Both the position numbers and the translations under genes were made by a program. The notes below the pieces were generated by a model, which saw only the letters and a program-made list of their open reading frames with translations, was not told the DNA's origin and ran no database searches. From assembly GCA_021604725.1 (NCBI GenBank), contig BQJN01000002.1:1-64000 (forward strand): 64,000 bases of DNA, given 5' to 3'. Each line of letters begins with the position of its first letter. The first letter of the stretch is position 1. This document shows, in pieces, positions 62,711 through 64,000 of the stretch. The DNA is from Lysobacteraceae bacterium. GTDB taxonomy: Bacteria; Pseudomonadota; Gammaproteobacteria; Xanthomonadales; BQJN01.

Positions 62711-63205
62711 ATGAAATTTATTGGTAAAGCTATCACCATCGCATTGCTTCCAGCAGTTGGTGCCTGTGCCGTTGTTGTCGATGACCGTCAAGGAGGACGC
62801 CTTAGCGACGAAGAGGTGGCATTGATGGATGAGCGTTGCGGCAAAGGGGAGTGGGTTGACGGACGTCGAAACGAAGCGGTGTTGCGAGTTCGATTTCCTG
62901 ACGGAATTGGAATGGCTGAGGTATCGACCTCTTGCATGATCCTGGGGACATCACAATCTTTGCGAATTGAAGTAGAGGACGGGCGTCACGCTGAATTTCG
63001 ATTTCCGGATAACAGCCCGTTCGCTGCAAACTTGTTCCGTGTAGATGGCAAGAGGGGCGCAACGCTCAGGGTCGTTGAGGGAGCCGACTGTCCACTGACA
63101 CGAGACTCTTTCGGCTGCAAATATGATGTCGCTGAGGCAGAGAACTCTCGAAGAGAAGTGCTCGACCCCATCATTATCATCAAGGGCGGCGGCGGCACAC
63201 AATAG
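62711..63205 (+). CDS. Small lipoprotein of unknown function
   Basis: About 164 aa. Lipobox signal (ITIALLPAVGAC), then a region with four further cysteines (DERCGKG, STSCMI, GADCPLT, FGCKYD) that could make two disulfides, and a strand-rich body (AVLRVRFPDGIGMAEVS; SLRIEVEDGRHAEFRFPD) ending with a Gly-rich tail. No family is recognised. GGGAGAGG precedes ATG 62711. It follows the kinase gene by 47 bp and may be part of its signalling unit at the envelope. Confidence 0.7.
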   Translation: MKFIGKAITIALLPAVGACAVVVDDRQGGRLSDEEVALMDERCGKGEWVDGRRNEAVLRVRFPDGIGMAEVSTSCMILGTSQSLRIEVEDGRHAEFRFPDNSPFAANLFRVDGKRGATLRVVEGADCPLTRDSFGCKYDVAEAENSRREVLDPIIIIKGGGGTQ

Positions 63206-63266
63206 CCGCTCGACGCACATTGTTCCTTGCGCCCATGCCGACGAAGCCTGAGTAGGAGATACAACC

Positions 63267-64000
63267 TTGAGCCAGAACAATAACCCCATGTGGAAATCCC
63301 GAATGGGGTTTATTCTCGCTGCGACCGGGTCGGCCATTGGGCTCGGTAATGTCTGGAAATTCCCGTACATTGCTGGCGAGAACGGCGGTGGTGCCTTCGT
63401 TCTGGTTTATCTGTTGTGTATCGCCGCGATTGGCTTGCCGATCATGATGGCTGAGGTATTGCTGGGTCGCAGGACCCGGCAATCCCCGATGCGTGCATAT
63501 GCGACCCTGGCCAAACAAGCCGGTGCCAGTCGTTTTTGGGCACCGGTCGGCGTGATTGGCGCCACGGCGAGTTTTCTGGTGATGACCTTTTACGCGGTGG
63601 TCGCCGGTTGGACCCTGGCCTACGTGTTCGAGGTCGGCAGAGGTGCCTTTGCGGGTGCGACCGCGCAACAGGTGGGTGAGCATTTCGGTCATTTCGTTTC
63701 AAACCCATGGGTACTGGCATTCTGGACCACATTGTTGATGTGGTCGGCATTGGCAGTGCAGTCTCTGGGTGTCAACAAAGGGATCGAGCGGGCTGTTCGT
63801 ATCATGATGCCCGGTATGCTGGTCATGATCCTTGGGCTGGTGGGGTATGCCGCAGTTGAAGGTGAGTTTGCACAAGCCACGACCTTCCTGTTTCAGCCTG
63901 ACTTTTCAAAGCTGTCAGCCAACGGCGTTTTGATCGCGCTGGGTCACGCCTTTTTTACCCTTGGGGTCGCCGGCGGCATCATGTTGATCTTTGGTGCCTA
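63267..64000 (+). CDS. Sodium-dependent transporter, NSS/SNF family (5' part)
   Basis: Missing from the ORF track because it runs off the window. The frame is open from a TTG at 63267 (AGGAG nine bases upstream) to base 64000, 244 codons. It starts MSQNNNPMWKSRMGFILAATGSAIGLGNVWKFPYIAGENGGGAF, the hallmark TM1 of the neurotransmitter:sodium symporter family, with the unwound GSAIGLGNVWKFP segment that binds Na+ and substrate. Further helices follow (FVLVYLLCIAAIGLPIMMAEVLLGRR). It would import an amino acid or similar amine with Na+. The opposite-strand ORFs here are shadows. Confidence 0.93.
   Translation, partial: MSQNNNPMWKSRMGFILAATGSAIGLGNVWKFPYIAGENGGGAFVLVYLLCIAAIGLPIMMAEVLLGRRTRQSPMRAYATLAKQAGASRFWAPVGVIGATASFLVMTFYAVVAGWTLAYVFEVGRGAFAGATAQQVGEHFGHFVSNPWVLAFWTTLLMWSALAVQSLGVNKGIERAVRIMMPGMLVMILGLVGYAAVEGEFAQATTFLFQPDFSKLSANGVLIALGHAFFTLGVAGGIMLIFGA

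Overview
The window reads as part of the chromosome of a free-living, probably aquatic Gammaproteobacterium with mid-range GC. The housekeeping pairs are gammaproteobacterial (mutY-yggX, ftsY/rsmD, trmJ near suhB). The style of the rest (TonB-dependent receptor, secreted amidohydrolases, M28 peptidase, TolB-like/TPR signalling proteins, many hairpin repeats) suggests the Xanthomonadales/Chromatiales side of the class. The genus cannot be named from sequence alone.

Layout. 0-11 kb: the 3' part of a TonB receptor gene, trmJ, a membrane TPR protein, suhB (its 3' end cut by a MITE), and a PhnD-like binding protein coupled to a GGDEF-EAL protein. 11-18.6 kb: a beta-propeller protein with a heme-c motif, a DUF3313 protein set between repeat blocks, small secreted proteins, an outer-membrane barrel and a secreted protein of unknown role. 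18.7-24.5 kb: an accessory region. tRNA-Phe is followed by two ~375-bp direct repeats that begin with the tRNA 3' end and enclose three defence-like genes (DUF6338-like membrane protein; a HEPN protein with RNKLAH; a putAbiC-like membrane protein overlapping it by 4 bp). Beyond the repeats lie two genes each broken by a ~266-bp MITE. 24.6-31 kb: a secreted propeller protein with an IPTL-CTERM-like tail, then an RND efflux pair. 31-45.5 kb: a catabolic/transport cluster with an MFS transporter, OprB-like porin, exported ureohydrolase, TolB-like/TPR regulator, three exported amidohydrolases, an AraC regulator overlapping a SemiSWEET, and outer-membrane barrels. 45.6-55 kb: cell-envelope genes, with a tight CDF-like/AsmA-like/LssY_C operon and lipoprotein, glycine-zipper and MORN proteins. 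55-58 kb: yggX, mutY, ftsY, rsmD. 58-64 kb: a tandem repeat array, an M28 peptidase, a Ser/Thr kinase with TolB-like and TPR domains, a lipoprotein, and the start of a sodium:neurotransmitter-type symporter.

Two results stand out. First, removing either of the two ~266-bp MITE copies together with one 2-bp target duplication rejoins two open frames exactly. This rebuilds a 164-aa two-CxxC zinc-ribbon protein and a 256-aa membrane protein. Second, the window is seeded with at least three families of multi-hairpin repeats whose loops and junctions are conserved while the stems change on both arms together.

The best candidate for an undescribed system is the integrase-less HEPN + putAbiC + DUF6338 cassette behind tRNA-Phe.
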